Of a stretch of 64,000 nucleotides of DNA, positions 10,858 to 20,448 are shown piece after piece. The notes beneath the pieces were generated by a model, which was not told the DNA's origin, ran no database searches, and saw only the letters and a list, made by a program, of their open reading frames with translations. A program made the position numbers and the translations under genes. The stretch lies in assembly GCF_001792775.2 (NCBI RefSeq), contig NZ_MLGE02000001.1, positions 62,001 to 126,000 of the forward strand, written 5' to 3'. Every line of letters starts with the position of its first letter. Position 1 is the stretch's first letter. The stretch is from Staphylococcus pseudintermedius. Its GTDB lineage: Bacteria > Bacillota > Bacilli > Staphylococcales > Staphylococcaceae.

Positions 10858-10981
10858 ATGCCGAAATAAGTGAGTAATACATATATTTTCGTGTTCAAAA
10901 ACCCAACAAAAAATCTATGTTCACAAAAGACCTTGAAATTAAGTTATGGTACACTGTATATGTATATAGGAGGTTTGTATT

Positions 10982-11575
10982 TTGAAAATAGGTTATGCAA
11001 GAGTTTCAACTGGATTACAAAATCTGAATTTACAGGAGGACCGATTAAACGCATATGGTTGTGAAAAGATATTTAGCGACCATATTAGTGGTTCAAAAAG
11101 TAAAAGACCTGGATTAGATAAAGCAATTGAATTTGCGAGATCAGGAGATACGATTGTTGTTTGGAGACTCGACAGACTAGGACGTAATATGGAGGATTTA
11201 ATCACATTAGTTAATGAGCTTAACGAACGAGGTGTAAGTTTCCATAGTTTAGAAGAAAATATAACGATGGATAAATCAAGTTCTACAGGACAATTATTAT
11301 TTCATTTATTCGCAGCGTTTGCAGAATTTGAACGAAATTTAATTTTAGAACGTTCTTCAGCTGGCCGAATTGCAGCACGTGCTAGAGGACGCTATGGAGG
11401 TAGACCCGAAAAATTAAATCAAAAAGATTTAAACTTACTTAAGACACTTTATGATAATGGCACGCCAATTAAGACAATTGCAGAGCAGTGGCAAGTTTCA
11501 CGTACAACGATTTATCGTTACCTCAATAAATTGGAGGAAAAGGAAGATGAAAAACAAGGAGAAGTATCTAACTAA
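10982..11575 (+). CDS. Tn552 serine resolvase/invertase
   Basis: The 197-aa serine recombinase has the catalytic Ser in YARVSTGLQN (Ser9), the conserved RLDRLGRN and FAEFERNLI motifs, and a C-terminal Hin-type HTH (about 145-185, IKTIAEQWQVSRTTIYRYL). It resolves Tn552 cointegrates and is also known to act at related sites of staphylococcal plasmids. The start is TTG at 10982, with AGGAGG at 10968-10973 giving 8-nt spacing. Its end overlaps the p480 gene by 29 nt. Confidence 0.93.
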   Translation: MKIGYARVSTGLQNLNLQEDRLNAYGCEKIFSDHISGSKSKRPGLDKAIEFARSGDTIVVWRLDRLGRNMEDLITLVNELNERGVSFHSLEENITMDKSSSTGQLLFHLFAAFAEFERNLILERSSAGRIAARARGRYGGRPEKLNQKDLNLLKTLYDNGTPIKTIAEQWQVSRTTIYRYLNKLEEKEDEKQGEVSN

Positions 11576-12989
11576 TTTTTCTGAAGCCAAACGTAAAGAA
11601 GCTACTCAAAAGTACAATATTATAAAACCTTTTATCTTGGGCAAGCAATCTTTATCAAGCATTTCTAAAAGCAAAGGTATTGCGTTAAGTACACTTTATA
11701 GGTGGAATAAATTATATAAGGAACAAGGTCTTACTGGTCTAATTCATAATACAAGAGTTGATAAAGGTGAGCATAAATTAAAACAAAACATAATAGACGA
11801 GATTAAACGCCTTGCACTCAAGAATAAAAGAAATAGTATTGCTACGATTCATAGGAAAATCGCTAATTATTGTATAGAGAATAATTTTTATAAACCAAGT
11901 TATAAACAAGTTTATAGTATTATTAAAGCAATGCCTAAGTCTGTTATTGATTTCTCTCACCAAGGTGAAAAATACTATCAAAATAAGTACGATTTAATAC
12001 AAATAAGAGAATCCTCAAGACCCAATGAAATATGGCAAGCCGACCATACTTTGCTAGATATTTATATATTAGATCAAAAAGGTAATATCAATAGACCATG
12101 GCTAACCATTATTATGGATGACTATAGTCGTGCAATTGCAGGCTACTTTATAAGTTTTGATGCTCCTAATGCTCAAAACACAGCATTAACACTACACCAA
12201 GCAATATGGAATAAGAATAATACCAATTGGCCAGTATGTGGTATACCCGAAAAATTCTACACAGATCACGGGAGTGACTTTACCTCGCACCACATGGAAC
12301 AAGTCGCTATTGATTTGAAAATTAACTTGATGTTTTCAAAAGTTGGTGTCCCTCGTGGTCGCGGGAAAATAGAACGGTTTTTTCAGACAGTTAACCAAAC
12401 TTTCTTAGAACAACTTCCTGGATATATAAACAATAATGATACTTCTAGCGATTTAATAGATTTTCAAAATTTCGAAGAAAAATTACGATACTTTTTAATT
12501 GAAGATTATAATCAAAAAGAGCACAGTGCTATCCAGAGCACTCCTATCAATCGGTGGAACAGTAATCATTTTTTTCCTAATATGCCAAGCAGTTTAGAAC
12601 AACTTGATTTATTATTATTAGAAATACCTAAATCTAGAAAAATTCATTCAGATGGTATTCATTTTCAAGGCTTTAGATACAGTAATACAAACCTAACTGC
12701 TTATGTAGGTGAGTATGTATTAATTCGTTACAATCCCAATGATATGGCTGAAATACGCGTTTTTTATAGAGATGAATTTCTTTGTACAGCAATATCCCCT
12801 GATTTAGCTGATTATTCAATTGATATAAAAGAGATACAACACGCACGTAGTCAGAGAAGAAAACACTTAAAACAAAACATTGCTAGTCCAAGCACCACTG
12901 ATTTAATTAAGGAAGAAAAAAGTTATGGTTACTCACCTCAAGAAACGACCAAAAACGTCAAAAAATTAAAGAGGTATCGTAATGACTAA
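11547..12989 (+). CDS. Tn552 DDE transposase (p480)
   Basis: The 480-aa transposase has an N-terminal helix-turn-helix (SSISKSKGIALSTLYRW) and an rve-type DDE core: Asp in WQADHTLLD, Asp in IIMDDYSRA and Glu in GRGKIERFFQ. The ATG at 11547 follows GGAGGAAAAGGAAG inside the resolvase gene and gives the length known for Tn552 p480. It overlaps p271 by 8 nt. It belongs to the Tn7 TnsB/Mu A superfamily and needs the downstream ATPase for efficient transposition. Confidence 0.95.
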   Translation: MKNKEKYLTNFSEAKRKEATQKYNIIKPFILGKQSLSSISKSKGIALSTLYRWNKLYKEQGLTGLIHNTRVDKGEHKLKQNIIDEIKRLALKNKRNSIATIHRKIANYCIENNFYKPSYKQVYSIIKAMPKSVIDFSHQGEKYYQNKYDLIQIRESSRPNEIWQADHTLLDIYILDQKGNINRPWLTIIMDDYSRAIAGYFISFDAPNAQNTALTLHQAIWNKNNTNWPVCGIPEKFYTDHGSDFTSHHMEQVAIDLKINLMFSKVGVPRGRGKIERFFQTVNQTFLEQLPGYINNNDTSSDLIDFQNFEEKLRYFLIEDYNQKEHSAIQSTPINRWNSNHFFPNMPSSLEQLDLLLLEIPKSRKIHSDGIHFQGFRYSNTNLTAYVGEYVLIRYNPNDMAEIRVFYRDEFLCTAISPDLADYSIDIKEIQHARSQRRKHLKQNIASPSTTDLIKEEKSYGYSPQETTKNVKKLKRYRND

Positions 12990-13797
12990 AAATCAGAATT
13001 TCATTGAAACGAAAGAGTATAAACGATTTGCTGAATTTTGCGATGCTTGTATCAAATATCAATATATTGGGATCTGCTATGGTCAACCTGGTGTCGGAAA
13101 AACTTTATCTTCTAGGTATTACACAAATTGGAATACTATTGAAAAGCAAGTTAATCATAGAGGGTGGGAAGATCTAGCTAGTAAAACGACTGATGATATA
13201 TTATCGGTGAATAAGATATTTTATACTGCACCGGCTGAAAAACAAACAAGATTAAGTAATGATCTATATAGTATTAGTGCAAGTATTGATTTGGGTCAAA
13301 AATTACACATCGTAAATAAGTATGGTCATGATCATAGTAAACATTATAGTGATATGTTTAAATATATTGATTTAATTATAGTAGATGAGATTGATCGCCT
13401 TAAAGTGCAACATTTAGAGCAATTAAGAGCTATTTATGATGAACATAATTTAGCAATGATATTTATTGGTATGCCAGGTATAGAGAAAAAACTATCTCGT
13501 TATCCTCAACTATATTCGCGTATAGGTTTTGCACATGAATTTGATAATCTAAGTAAAGACGAGACGCATCATATATTAGAATATAAGTGGCAAGATTTAG
13601 GATTTGATCTAAAACTCGAAGATTTTACTGATTATGAGGCAATAACGACGATTATTAAAATTACAAAAGGGAATTTTAGGCTGATTCATCGTTTATTTGC
13701 ACAGATAGATAGAATTATGGATATAAATGGCTTAGATAAAATCAGTACAGAAGTTGTAGAAACAGCTAGAGATAGTTTAGTCATAGGTATTCGTTAA
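12982..13797 (+). CDS. Tn552 transposition ATPase (p271)
   Basis: The 271-aa AAA ATPase has Walker A GQPGVGKT (about 37-44) and Walker B LIIVDEIDR (about 132-140). It is the TnsC/MuB-type partner that selects target DNA for the p480 transposase. The start overlaps p480 by 8 nt and the last codons form part of the right terminal repeat. Confidence 0.95.
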   Translation: MTKNQNFIETKEYKRFAEFCDACIKYQYIGICYGQPGVGKTLSSRYYTNWNTIEKQVNHRGWEDLASKTTDDILSVNKIFYTAPAEKQTRLSNDLYSISASIDLGQKLHIVNKYGHDHSKHYSDMFKYIDLIIVDEIDRLKVQHLEQLRAIYDEHNLAMIFIGMPGIEKKLSRYPQLYSRIGFAHEFDNLSKDETHHILEYKWQDLGFDLKLEDFTDYEAITTIIKITKGNFRLIHRLFAQIDRIMDINGLDKISTEVVETARDSLVIGIR

Positions 13798-13888
13798 TAG
13801 AAAAAGCAATGTACTTTAATATAGGACATTGCTTTTCTCATTTACTAGGTAAAATCATTCTCATATATCAAGTAAAGTAACAATAACC
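13769..13888. repeat. Tn552 right terminal inverted repeat and target duplication
   Basis: Read on the minus strand from 13882, this matches the left end over about 115 bp. It includes the last codons of p271, so the transposon end and the gene overlap. The duplicated ATAACC is at 13883-13888. Confidence 0.85.
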
Positions 13889-13999
13889 ACTTGTGTATAT
13901 TTTCTGTTATTAAAATATATTTCGAAACTCAAGGCTTTGTCACTAATACTGTTTTATTAAGATATTTCTTTACCTTTAAAATTTATTTTTTCAATTGAA

Positions 14000-14045
14000 A
14001 ACAGGCTAGGAAACTTTGAAATGCACCCTAGCCTGTTCATTTTCT
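14000..14045 (-). terminator. Terminator of the cnt operon
   Basis: AACAGGCTAGG and CCTAGCCTGTT (about 14000-14010 and 14027-14037) form a strong stem; on the minus strand the A-rich left side gives the T-run. It directly follows cntE. The 13889-13999 segment is the chromosomal side of the Tn552 insertion and shows nothing else. Confidence 0.7.
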
Positions 14046-14048
14046 ACG

Positions 14049-15239
14049 TTATTTTTCTATAAACTGCGGTCTTCTCTCAATACTCATCAGTGTAATGAAT
14101 GCCATTAAAATACCACAAATGAGATACATATTTGCATAGCCAACCATATCTGCTATAGGCCCCATTAATGCAGCCCCGAGTGAAACACCTAAGTCAGCTG
14201 TTGCGATAAAGAGACCGAGTAACATATTTCGTCCAACTTTCGGTAATTTAAAGCTTAAAAATGAAGTTAATGTCGGATACACCATCGCTTGCGTCAAACC
14301 AATCATAACAGCACTGATATAAAGTATCCATCCGCCGACATAAGGACCGATTGCAATGAATAACAGCGCGACAGTTAATAATCCGAGGACACCTAACATA
14401 AACCGAACGTGCCAGCGTCCATCTGAAGGAATGTATTGACGTAAAAAGAAACGTGCAAATACAACCGTAATGGCTTGTACAGCTAAAAATAAACTCGCGT
14501 GACCGACTTGATACTTATTGACATACAACACGATAAACGTTGCCACTGCACCAAATCCAATTGAGGCAACAAGCATAATCGTCCCAGCTTTTAATAAAAA
14601 CGGATTTTTAAATAACTGCAAGAACACTGTCATCGCACCATATGGCATCTTTTCTTGTTGCGCAGGAGTCGTGTCTGCATCATCATGTCCATGAAGCGTC
14701 GCACTGAAACCGACCACACCTGTCGTAATCGCGATAATGATCATCGTCAATGCGAAATAACTCAAGTTATCCAATTGCCAAATCCCCACTGCAATCATTG
14801 GTCCGATAATGCCTGGTATGTAAGAAAAGAGTGAGTATAAGGAAATACCTTGTGAACGATCCTCTTCAGGTAACGCATCGATAATCCCGATTTGTAATGA
14901 CATAGAGAAAAAGGCTGTACATACACCTTGCATCACACGTGCAATAAAGTAACCTTCTAAACCTGTAAATCCATATAAGATCAGTGCAAAACCATTAATA
15001 ATTAATATCCATCTTAATATTTTAATGGGACCGACTTTGGCGATAACTTGCCCTGCCCATGGACGAAAAAGCATGGCAGTCAACATGTATGCCCCCATGA
15101 CAATACCAATGGTCGCATTGGTTGCACCTAAATCATGTCCGCGTAACGGGATCATGACATTTAAAATAGCATTCGCACTAAAGAAAAATAGCGCGAGAAT
15201 ATACAATCTCAAAAAAGGCCAAGCGAGTGCACCTTTCAT
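14049..15239 (-). CDS. cntE: Staphylopine exporter CntE (MFS)
   Basis: A 396-aa, 12-helix major facilitator, last gene of the cnt operon. In staphylococci CntE exports the nicotianamine-like metallophore staphylopine made by CntKLM. Visible family features are the N-terminal FFSANAILNVMIPLRGHDLG, the AMLFRPWAGQVIAKVG loop-2/3 motif and an internal His/Asp-rich linker (HGHDDADTT) between the two halves. It follows cntF by 11 bp. Assignment rests on operon position and fold together. Confidence 0.92.
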   Translation of the reverse strand: MKGALAWPFLRLYILALFFFSANAILNVMIPLRGHDLGATNATIGIVMGAYMLTAMLFRPWAGQVIAKVGPIKILRWILIINGFALILYGFTGLEGYFIARVMQGVCTAFFSMSLQIGIIDALPEEDRSQGISLYSLFSYIPGIIGPMIAVGIWQLDNLSYFALTMIIIAITTGVVGFSATLHGHDDADTTPAQQEKMPYGAMTVFLQLFKNPFLLKAGTIMLVASIGFGAVATFIVLYVNKYQVGHASLFLAVQAITVVFARFFLRQYIPSDGRWHVRFMLGVLGLLTVALLFIAIGPYVGGWILYISAVMIGLTQAMVYPTLTSFLSFKLPKVGRNMLLGLFIATADLGVSLGAALMGPIADMVGYANMYLICGILMAFITLMSIERRPQFIEK

Positions 15240-15250
15240 ATCAAAGCCTC

Positions 15251-15991
15251 CTAATTCATAAATTGTTTTTCAAAAAGTTCACGCGTATAATCATTTTGAA
15301 GCGTTTTCAACTGGTGTCTATTGAGTCGCTCTTGAATTTGACCGTCATTAAAAATGATCAAATCTTCACATAAATAGACCGCCGCTTGAATATCATGTGT
15401 AATGAAAATCAAACTGAGCTGATATTTATCTCTCAGTGTCGTTAATAAATCTAGAATTTGCGACTGAATCGACATGTCGAGCGCACTAATCGCTTCATCT
15501 AACACAATGTAGTCTGGATTCGTAATGACCGCTCTTGCAATAGCGACACGTTGCGCTTCTCCTCCTGACATCATCTGAGGATATTTATTTAAAAAGGCTG
15601 CACTTAACCCGACACGTTCGAGCAAAGCAGTCATATGCGCTTCTTTATCGTCAACCGGTGTATCGCATTGACTAAGTGCCTCGTTTAAAATTTGACGAAC
15701 ATTGAAATAGGGATGCAGTGAAGACTTGTAATCTTGAAACACGACGCTCATTTTCCCAAGACGGGTATGACGTTGACAGACCGGTTGTCCATCCAACATC
15801 ACAGTTCCTGTATCTGGCTTTTCAATACCTAATATCATACGCGCCAATGTGGATTTACCACTACCACTTTCTCCAATAATCGCTATACTTTGTCCTTTAC
15901 TGCATTGAAAACTGACTTGTTTCACGATTTGTCGTTTTTGCCTCTTCACACCACTACGATAAGATTTCGTGACGTTTTGAACTTCTAACAT
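15251..15991 (-). CDS. cntF: Staphylopine-metal ABC importer ATPase CntF
   Basis: A 246-aa Opp/Dpp-type ATP-binding subunit with Walker A GESGSGKST, signature MSGGEAQRVAIARA, Walker B YIVLDEAISALD and a switch His in FITHD. It pairs with CntD to power uptake through CntB-CntC. Its start overlaps the end of cntD by 7 nt (15985-15991), so translation is coupled. Confidence 0.92.
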   Translation of the reverse strand: MLEVQNVTKSYRSGVKRQKRQIVKQVSFQCSKGQSIAIIGESGSGKSTLARMILGIEKPDTGTVMLDGQPVCQRHTRLGKMSVVFQDYKSSLHPYFNVRQILNEALSQCDTPVDDKEAHMTALLERVGLSAAFLNKYPQMMSGGEAQRVAIARAVITNPDYIVLDEAISALDMSIQSQILDLLTTLRDKYQLSLIFITHDIQAAVYLCEDLIIFNDGQIQERLNRHQLKTLQNDYTRELFEKQFMN

Positions 15992-16803
15992 GACGCATCA
16001 CCTCGCAATGATTTGTAATAACGTGTCACACGATCTCGTGCTGCAATCAAAAATTGAGTGTACGCATGTTGCGGTGCTGTGAATAATTGATGTGCTGGTC
16101 CTGCTTCAACGACATCACCATTACGCATCACAATAACCTGATCTGCAATCGACTTTACAACTGCTAAGTCATGAGAGACAAAAATCATGGCACAACCGAT
16201 TTTTTCTTTGACCTCACGTAATTCTTCAATGACTTCATACTGTGTAATGGCATCGAGTGCTGTAGTCGGCTCATCCGCAATAATGATGTCCGGTTGGAGT
16301 GCGAGTGCTAATATAATCATTAACCGTTGCAACATGCCTCCTGACAATTGATGCGGATATGATTTTAAAATACGCTCAAAATCTCGTAAACCAAGCATGT
16401 CGAAGTAATGTTGTAACGTCGCCTTCTGTTGTTGTGTCGACATAGGACGGTGCTGTTTCAACATCATCGTCAACTGTGCACCAACTGTAAAAGAAGGGTT
16501 AAACGCTGTCGCACCTTGTTGCATAATCATTGCAATACGTCGGCCTCTGATTTTTCGAAAGTCCGCTTCAGACGCATTATGAAGCGCCTCTTCTTGGAAC
16601 CAAATTTCACCGCTCATTCGAATATTACGGTCGTTCAATCCCAGTAATGCTTTACACGTCATCGATTTACCACTGCCACTTTCACCGATAATCGCAATGA
16701 CCTCACCACGATGTAACGTCAAATTAAAGTGGTGGACGAGGACATGGTTCGTATGACCATCAATGAGTGTTAAATCTTCTACACGCATCAATTGTTCTAC
16801 CAT
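15985..16803 (-). CDS. cntD: Staphylopine-metal ABC importer ATPase CntD
   Basis: An Opp/Dpp-type ATPase of about 272 aa with Walker A GESGSGKSM, signature LSGGMLQRLMI, Walker B IIIADEPTTALD and the FVSHD switch. The ATG at 16803 overlaps the cntC stop codon as TAATG and has AAAGGGTGG at a good distance; an ATG 9 nt upstream is the alternative. It forms the ATPase pair with CntF. Confidence 0.92.
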   Translation of the reverse strand: MVEQLMRVEDLTLIDGHTNHVLVHHFNLTLHRGEVIAIIGESGSGKSMTCKALLGLNDRNIRMSGEIWFQEEALHNASEADFRKIRGRRIAMIMQQGATAFNPSFTVGAQLTMMLKQHRPMSTQQQKATLQHYFDMLGLRDFERILKSYPHQLSGGMLQRLMIILALALQPDIIIADEPTTALDAITQYEVIEELREVKEKIGCAMIFVSHDLAVVKSIADQVIVMRNGDVVEAGPAHQLFTAPQHAYTQFLIAARDRVTRYYKSLRGDASC

Positions 16804-17666
16804 TATATCCACCCTTTCTTAATGCGTTGCTTCATTTGTTGTTGTGACAATTTTGGATCAATCGCAATTTGGAGCGCATCGGATAAAAAGTTCACCGCTA
16901 ACACAATGACGATAATCGCAATACCTGGCGCAAACATCAACTCAGGGTGACTGAACATCACTTTACGTGCTTCATTCATCATCATCCCCCATTCTGCTGT
17001 CGGTGCTTTAACGCCGAGTCCTAAAAATGAAAATCCTGAAATTTGTAAGATCATCGACACCATCGAACTCGTTGAAATGATCGCAATATCTGCTAAAGTT
17101 CGCGGCAAAATGTGTGTCATAATAATCCGAGCGTGTGACAGACCAATCGTACGTGCAAATTTCACATCATCTGAATTGCGATATTGCATCACACTTGTGC
17201 GGATAATTCGGCAAAACCATGCCCAGCGCGTAATGATCAGTGCAACGATAATACTTTTTAACCCAATGCCGAGTACACCGATCAAAGCGAGCGTCATAAC
17301 ATATGTAGGAAACGATAACATCACATCGCAAATACGCATCACGAGTGCATCCACCCAGCGCCCAAAGTAGCCTGAGATGAAGCCGAGTAGCGTCCCTATC
17401 AACACCGAACACGCTAACGCAAACAAGATAAGCAAAAAGCTCGGACGTATCGCAAAAATCAAGCGTGTTAAAATATCTCGACCTAAATGGTCCGTACCAA
17501 GCCAATGTGCAAATGACATGCCGGCAAATTTGTCATCGATATTCACTGTATTGGGGTCATAAGGCGTTACAATCGGCGCGAATACCCCGAGTAAAATATA
17601 AACAGCAATGATTGCCAACGCCCATTTTGCGCCATTATCATTTAATAATCTTTGGAAAACAATCAT
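16803..17666 (-). CDS. cntC: Staphylopine-metal ABC importer permease CntC
   Basis: A 287-aa OppC/DppC-type permease with about six helices and the EAA-like loop visible around MILQISGFSFLGLGVKAPTAEWG. It forms the membrane channel with CntB. It lies 1 bp after cntB and overlaps the ATG of cntD. Confidence 0.92.
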   Translation of the reverse strand: MIVFQRLLNDNGAKWALAIIAVYILLGVFAPIVTPYDPNTVNIDDKFAGMSFAHWLGTDHLGRDILTRLIFAIRPSFLLILFALACSVLIGTLLGFISGYFGRWVDALVMRICDVMLSFPTYVMTLALIGVLGIGLKSIIVALIITRWAWFCRIIRTSVMQYRNSDDVKFARTIGLSHARIIMTHILPRTLADIAIISTSSMVSMILQISGFSFLGLGVKAPTAEWGMMMNEARKVMFSHPELMFAPGIAIIVIVLAVNFLSDALQIAIDPKLSQQQMKQRIKKGWI

Positions 17667-17667
17667 C

Positions 17668-18600
17668 TTAATGCTCCTCCCTTAATTTCGGGTTCAGCCA
17701 CATATTAATGACGTCTGCCAATGTATTAAATAAGATAAATAGTACCGAAACGATAAGAACATATGCTTGAATCATTGGAAAATCTTGTTCCAACACGGCT
17801 TTGACACTCAGTTGACCCATACCCGGCCACGCAAATACATTTTCGATGACGACAGAACCGCCTAAAATAATAGGAATCGACATACAAAAAATAGAAACGA
17901 CGACTTGCATTGCATTACGTGCCACATAAACGAGCAGTTGCGACATCGGCACACCCATCGCTCGCATATAGAGCACATAATCTTGATCAAGTTGCTGAAT
18001 GACCGCACTTCTGACATTTCTAAAATAAATGCCGGTATAACCAAGCGTGATCACCGCAACAGGTAAAATATAGCTTTCAGGACCTGTTAATCCCGACGTC
18101 GGTAATGCATTCAATTTAACTGATAGAAAAATAATCAATATCGCCGCTAGCCAATAAGATGGAATCGCGGTTAATACGAAAGCTGTCGTCCGTGTCATAC
18201 GATCAAACCATGTCCCACGCAACAATGCTGTCAAAATACCAAACAACAGCGACAACACAATAATCGCCACACTTGAAATCAATGTTAACTTCAATGTATT
18301 AAAAAATGCAGGCCATAGTCTCAAACCGACATCTTCGCCAGTTACGAAACTATGTCCAAATTGTAGCTGTACCGCGGATTGCAGCCATTCCCAGTATTGT
18401 ACGAGGAACGGCGCATCTAAATAGTACTTGGCACGTGTTTGTTCAATTAAACTTTGCGTAATATCTGGTACTTCTTGTGCATGTAGAATGACGACGGCTG
18501 GATCTTCACTAGATAAATGCGTTAATGCAAAAGTCAAAAAGCTAATGACAATCAACAACGGTATCATCAGTAACAAACGTTTCATCGCACTATATGCCAT
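17668..18600 (-). CDS. cntB: Staphylopine-metal ABC importer permease CntB
   Basis: A 310-aa OppB/DppB-type permease: an N-terminal helix, an extracellular loop, then five helices, with the family motif around VIENVFAWPGMGQLSVKA. It heterodimerises with CntC. It lies 12 bp after cntA. Confidence 0.92.
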   Translation of the reverse strand: MAYSAMKRLLLMIPLLIVISFLTFALTHLSSEDPAVVILHAQEVPDITQSLIEQTRAKYYLDAPFLVQYWEWLQSAVQLQFGHSFVTGEDVGLRLWPAFFNTLKLTLISSVAIIVLSLLFGILTALLRGTWFDRMTRTTAFVLTAIPSYWLAAILIIFLSVKLNALPTSGLTGPESYILPVAVITLGYTGIYFRNVRSAVIQQLDQDYVLYMRAMGVPMSQLLVYVARNAMQVVVSIFCMSIPIILGGSVVIENVFAWPGMGQLSVKAVLEQDFPMIQAYVLIVSVLFILFNTLADVINMWLNPKLREEH

Positions 18601-18612
18601 TGATGGACCACC

Positions 18613-20214
18613 TTATTTGTAATCCATTTGTTCAAATGGCAATTCGTATTGTGATTGTTTAAATGAAATATGTTCTAAATCTTTCGGAGCGACAACTGTC
18701 ATACCTCCGTGAGAAATCGGAATAAAGATTGCTTCATCATGTACTGTTGTTAAAATGTCTTTATACTTTTGGTCTTGCTCTTTTGCATCTTGTGTTTTTA
18801 AAGCTGTATCAATGTCATCAAACAGTTGGTCTTTTTCTTTGATACCTGAAACGGCTGCTTTATAACCTGTATCTGCTTTAAAGCCAGAAATCGTGCTTTG
18901 TGGATCATACTGAAGACCCCATGTTTGGTTAAACAGTAAGTCATAATCACCTGATGTACGGCGCTCTGCCACTTTATCAGATGTTTCTCCTACAATTTTC
19001 AATGCCATACCAATTTCTTTCGCTTTCGCTTGAATAAATTCAGCTTCTTGTTTTTGCGAGCTTGAATGGTTGTCGTAATATAACGTCATCTCAAGCTTTT
19101 GACCGTCTTTTTCACGCACTTCACCTTTGTCATTTTGCTTCCATCCCGCTTCGTCTAATAGCGCCGCTGCTTTTTTCAAATCAAAATCACGTTTTGGTAA
19201 ATCAATGTTCGCATGCGGCACGTTTTTCGAGAATAATTGTGACGCAGGCTTTTCAGTACCCTCTAAAATTTTGTCCGCAATACGCTTTTGATCGACGCTA
19301 TACCACAATGCTTCACGCACCGCTTTATCTTGTGCAGGGCTGTCTTTTTTACCAGAGTTTGCAACAATCATTTTCGTATTCATCGGTTGACTGCGCTTCA
19401 ATTGGAAATCGCCATTGTCTGTTAATTTTTTCATTGCTTCATTGTCGATGTTATCTGTACCACGGTCATCCGTAAACGCAAAGTTCACTTCACCTTTTTG
19501 TAACGCTAAAAATGATGTTTCACCTGCTGGTAATACTTTAGCGACTATCGTTTTCAAATGTGGTTTGCCACCCCAATAATCTTCATTACGTTCAAATGTC
19601 GCTTGCTCATCTTTATCATGTGACTTTAATTGATATGGACCTGTACCAACATAAGATTTCAAACCATCTTTTGTACCCTCTGCTTTAAATGATTTTGGTG
19701 AGACAAAAACGTAAGGTCGTGTCATGGCTAGTTCTTCCAACGTTGCGTTGTATGGCTCCTTCAAAGTCATCACAAAGGTATGATCATCTTTTGCTTCTGT
19801 ACGGTCGATTAATGTTGATAATTTAATCCAAGAATGTAATTTTTGATTTGCTTGAATAGCATCAAAGTTCTTTTTCACGGCGTCTGCATTAAACGGTGTC
19901 CCATCTTGGAATTTTACACCTTTTCTTAAGTGAAATGTGTAGGTTTTTCCATCTTCCGATACGTCCCAAGATTCAGCTAATAACGGTTCAATCCCTTTTT
20001 GTGTATGATCAACTAATGATTCATAGACCATACCTTGTGCTGACATTGACCCACCGTATACATGCGGGTTCATATCCCCAATATCTTTCGATGTGGCATA
20101 TGTAAGATTTTTATCTTCTTTTTTCTGCTCTAATGCTTTAGAGTTACCACAGGCTGCAAGTACAAGTAACATTACTATACTTACGGCAATCCACTTTAAA
20201 TTTTTCATCATCAT
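18613..20214 (-). CDS. cntA: Staphylopine-metal binding lipoprotein CntA
   Basis: A 533-aa extracellular substrate-binding lipoprotein of the SBP_bac_5 (nickel/peptide) family, with a lipobox LAAC (Cys22) and the family's VKFQDGTPFNADAV region near residue 110. S. aureus CntA binds metal-loaded staphylopine (Ni, Co, Zn, Fe, Cu) and hands it to CntBC. The first of three consecutive ATGs, at 20214, follows GAGAGG. It begins after a 234-bp gap from cntM, so an internal promoter is likely. Confidence 0.94.
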   Translation of the reverse strand: MMMKNLKWIAVSIVMLLVLAACGNSKALEQKKEDKNLTYATSKDIGDMNPHVYGGSMSAQGMVYESLVDHTQKGIEPLLAESWDVSEDGKTYTFHLRKGVKFQDGTPFNADAVKKNFDAIQANQKLHSWIKLSTLIDRTEAKDDHTFVMTLKEPYNATLEELAMTRPYVFVSPKSFKAEGTKDGLKSYVGTGPYQLKSHDKDEQATFERNEDYWGGKPHLKTIVAKVLPAGETSFLALQKGEVNFAFTDDRGTDNIDNEAMKKLTDNGDFQLKRSQPMNTKMIVANSGKKDSPAQDKAVREALWYSVDQKRIADKILEGTEKPASQLFSKNVPHANIDLPKRDFDLKKAAALLDEAGWKQNDKGEVREKDGQKLEMTLYYDNHSSSQKQEAEFIQAKAKEIGMALKIVGETSDKVAERRTSGDYDLLFNQTWGLQYDPQSTISGFKADTGYKAAVSGIKEKDQLFDDIDTALKTQDAKEQDQKYKDILTTVHDEAIFIPISHGGMTVVAPKDLEHISFKQSQYELPFEQMDYK

Positions 20215-20448
20215 TCATATCCTCTCTTTATCTCATTTCTTTCAGTAGTGCTAGCATTTTTAGTACACATTGTTAAATTTGCTTGATTTTCTTTAGCGTA
20301 TAAATATCAGTGTCAATGGGTACTCATGATGACCCACCTTGAACACTTTTATCAATCCAGTCACTTCATAGTTGAATTTTGTTTCACAGTCATTTTACTG
20401 GTTCTCAAAATGGAGTTTCATCCAATCAATGAACTTAACACATTCCCT
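20215..20448 (-). promoter_or_regulatory. cntM-cntA intergenic region (internal promoter likely)
   Basis: This 234-bp gap is the only large one in the cnt cluster and would allow separate transcription of the transporter genes. It has a GGGTACTCATGATGACCC interrupted dyad (about 20317-20334). I do not see a clear Fur or Zur box here, so regulation from this point is inference. Confidence 0.4.
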